A stretch of DNA of 64,000 bases from an uncultured Chitinophagaceae bacterium (GTDB taxonomy: Bacteria; Bacteroidota; Bacteroidia; Chitinophagales; Chitinophagaceae): NCBI GenBank assembly GCA_937958995.1, contig CALGAP010000023.1:186001-250000 (forward strand), written 5' to 3'. Positions 62,484 through 64,000 of the stretch are shown here, piece by piece (the stretch's first letter is position 1; every line of letters begins with the position of its first letter). The notes beneath the pieces are model-generated. The model was given only the letters and a program-made list of their open reading frames with translations. It had not been told where the DNA came from and did not search any database. Made by a program: the position numbers and the translations under genes.

Positions 62484-63047
62484 ATGCGCAACCCCCGGTT
62501 AGCATCAAGATACGCCAAAAGCCTGCTCGACCTGGCCAATGAAAGGAATGAGCTGGAAATAGTGTATAAAGACATGCTGTTTCTGCAGGCATTATGCAAG
62601 CAGAGCCGCGATGTAGTGGTATTGCTGCGCAGCCCTATCATTACGCCCGATAAAAAGCTGGCCATACTGAGCGCAGTGATCAAAGACAAGATTGGCACCA
62701 CCACCAACGCATTCCTGCAATTGCTGGTGAACAAAAAACGCGAAGAACATTTACCCGAAATCGTAACTTCTTTTATCAGCCAGTATAAGAAACAGAAAAA
62801 TATTCATGTTATCAAGCTCACTACGGCTATGCCTGCCAGCGACGAACTGAAAAAACAGATCGTTGAAAAGGTGAAAGCCCAGACCAAGTTTCAGCATATT
62901 GAGCTGGAAGAAGAAGTGCAACCCGATATCATTGGCGGCTTTGTGCTAGAAGTAGGCGATACCCTGGTGGATGCCAGCATTTCCTACGATTTGAAAGCCA
63001 TCAAATCGCAATTCATGAACAATGACTTTATTTACAAAATAAGATAA
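62484..63047 (+). CDS. atpH: ATP synthase F1 subunit delta
   Basis: 187 residues. The N-terminal helical bundle (ASRYAKSLLDLANE) and the C-terminal domain with PDIIGGFVLEVGDTLVDASISYDLKAI-type signature (kept here in parts) identify the OSCP/delta subunit, which connects the peripheral stalk to F1. It is followed by atpA after 17 bases. Confidence 0.94.
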   Translation: MRNPRLASRYAKSLLDLANERNELEIVYKDMLFLQALCKQSRDVVVLLRSPIITPDKKLAILSAVIKDKIGTTTNAFLQLLVNKKREEHLPEIVTSFISQYKKQKNIHVIKLTTAMPASDELKKQIVEKVKAQTKFQHIELEEEVQPDIIGGFVLEVGDTLVDASISYDLKAIKSQFMNNDFIYKIR

Positions 63048-63064
63048 ACTACAAACGGTAATAT

Positions 63065-64000
63065 ATGGTAGAAATAAAGCCCGATGAGATATCAGCGATA
63101 TTGCGCCAGCAATTGAGCAACTTTAACGCATCTGCCGACCTGGAAGAGGTGGGCACTATCTTGCAGGTGGGTGACGGTATTGCCCGCGTGTATGGATTGA
63201 ACAATGTACGCGCCGGTGAACTGGTGGAATTTGAAAATGGTGTGCGCGCTATTGCCCTTAACCTGGAAGAAGATAACGTGGGTGTGGTAATGATGGGTGA
63301 AAGCGGCGATATTAAAGAGGGCGGTAAAGTGCGACGTACCGGCAAGATCGCTTCTATTAATGTGGGCGAAGGCATGCTGGGCCGCGTGGTAAATACACTC
63401 GGAGAACCCATCGATGGCAAAGGTCCCATCACCGGCGAAAAAGTGGAAATGCCCCTGGAACGTAAAGCTCCCGGCGTAATCTTCCGCGAGCCCGTAAAAG
63501 AACCGCTGCAGACAGGTATCAAAGCGATTGACGCGATGATTCCCATCGGTCGCGGACAACGTGAGCTGATCATCGGCGACCGCCAGACTGGTAAGACTGC
63601 GATTGCTGTTGACACCATCATCAATCAGAAAGAATTTTACAAGGCCGGAAAACCGGTTTACTGTATATATGTTGCCATCGGTCAGAAAGCTTCTACCATT
63701 GCCGGTGTAATGCAGACGCTGATTGAAAACGGCGCCATGGATTACACGATCATCGTAGCTGCTTCTGCATCTGACCCTGCTCCTCTGCAGTTCTACGCTC
63801 CGTTTGCTGGTGCAGCCATCGGTGAATACTTCCGCGACACCGGACGTCCTGCGCTGATCATTTACGATGACCTCTCCAAACAGGCCGTTGCATATCGTGA
63901 AGTATCGCTGCTGCTCCGTCGTCCTCCGGGCCGCGAAGCTTATCCTGGTGACGTATTCTACCTGCACAGCCGCCTGCTGGAGCGCGCCGCTAAGATCATC
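63065..64000 (+). CDS. atpA: ATP synthase F1 subunit alpha (3' truncated by window end)
   Basis: 312 codons from ATG 63065 run off the window. Visible are the N-terminal beta-barrel domain (about residues 25-95, VGDGIARVYGL, LNLEEDNVGVV), and the nucleotide-binding domain with Walker A GDRQTGKT (about residue 170), VYVAIGQKAS-like IYVAIGQKAST, and IYDDLSKQAVAYRE. The alpha subunit carries the non-catalytic nucleotide sites of F1. The gene order B-E-F-H-A is intact; the gamma subunit gene would be expected next. Confidence 0.96.
   Translation, partial: MVEIKPDEISAILRQQLSNFNASADLEEVGTILQVGDGIARVYGLNNVRAGELVEFENGVRAIALNLEEDNVGVVMMGESGDIKEGGKVRRTGKIASINVGEGMLGRVVNTLGEPIDGKGPITGEKVEMPLERKAPGVIFREPVKEPLQTGIKAIDAMIPIGRGQRELIIGDRQTGKTAIAVDTIINQKEFYKAGKPVYCIYVAIGQKASTIAGVMQTLIENGAMDYTIIVAASASDPAPLQFYAPFAGAAIGEYFRDTGRPALIIYDDLSKQAVAYREVSLLLRRPPGREAYPGDVFYLHSRLLERAAKII

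Noticed and set aside
1..64000. Searches by eye for CRISPR arrays, insertion sequences, prophage genes, rRNA and tRNA genes
   Set aside because: No regularly spaced direct repeats, no transposase or integrase frame and no tRNA-like cloverleaf or rRNA segment was recognised. A covariance-model scan would be needed to exclude small RNAs.

Overview
The window looks like a chromosomal core segment of a Bacteroidota bacterium, most likely a member of the Chitinophagaceae/Chitinophagales. The evidence is a complete gldK-L-M-N set (type IX secretion / gliding motor core), Bacteroidota-only families (DUF4271, DUF4783, DUF5690), a heme-type TonB-dependent receptor, two ECF sigma factor modules, an isocitrate dehydrogenase with a C-terminal extension, and repeated occurrence of the Bacteroidota promoter signature TTG-N19..21-TAnnTTTG(C) just upstream of genes. 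I see no rRNA or tRNA gene, no CRISPR array, no insertion sequence and no prophage. The family-level assignment is inference.

Layout. 1-5.6 kb: 3' end of gpsA, hemW (minus strand), an Omp85-type outer membrane protein, a DUF4271 membrane protein and hemD. 5.7-12.9 kb: a DUF255 thioredoxin-like protein, then gldKLMN with a consensus promoter and a terminator. 13.1-17.9 kb (minus): uvrC with a lipoprotein gene, then an ECF sigma factor followed by a protein with an inner-membrane helix and a C-terminal beta-barrel-like domain. 18-20.5 kb: cytochrome oxidase subunit I and a subunit III-like protein. 20.7-25.6 kb (minus): PepSY protein, heme-type TonB receptor, a membrane-anchored unknown and gpmI. 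25.7-33.5 kb: DUF4783, nadC, a SUI1 factor, icd, apaG and two peptide transporters (OPT and POT). 33.6-42.7 kb: purD, tryptophan dioxygenase, the elongasome operon mreB-mreC-mreD-pbp2-rodA and a metallo-hydrolase with its own near-leaderless promoter. 42.9-44.8 kb (minus): a second ECF sigma module whose membrane protein carries four PY-x-x-P-x-GYF repeats, ending in a Spy/CpxP-like gene. 45-48 kb (minus): transketolase C-subunit, galE, rfbA. 48-56 kb: a phosphate block: PiT transporter and DUF47 partner, a divergent OprO/P-type porin, a secreted alkaline-phosphatase-superfamily enzyme, a DUF5690 carrier, a 44-residue small ORF, and PhoR/PhoB. 56-60.3 kb: a secreted protein of unknown function with a His/Cys-containing C-terminal domain, and an MsbA-like ABC exporter. 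60.4-64 kb: atpB-E-F-H-A, with atpA cut by the window edge.

How it fits together. Most of the segment is housekeeping and envelope biology: secretion motor, outer-membrane assembly, cell-wall elongation, heme synthesis/uptake, respiration and ATP synthesis. The less described parts are the two sigma modules, the secreted 736-residue protein, the phosphate block with its inverted-repeat promoter region, and families of long imperfect inverted repeats that fill several intergenic gaps.
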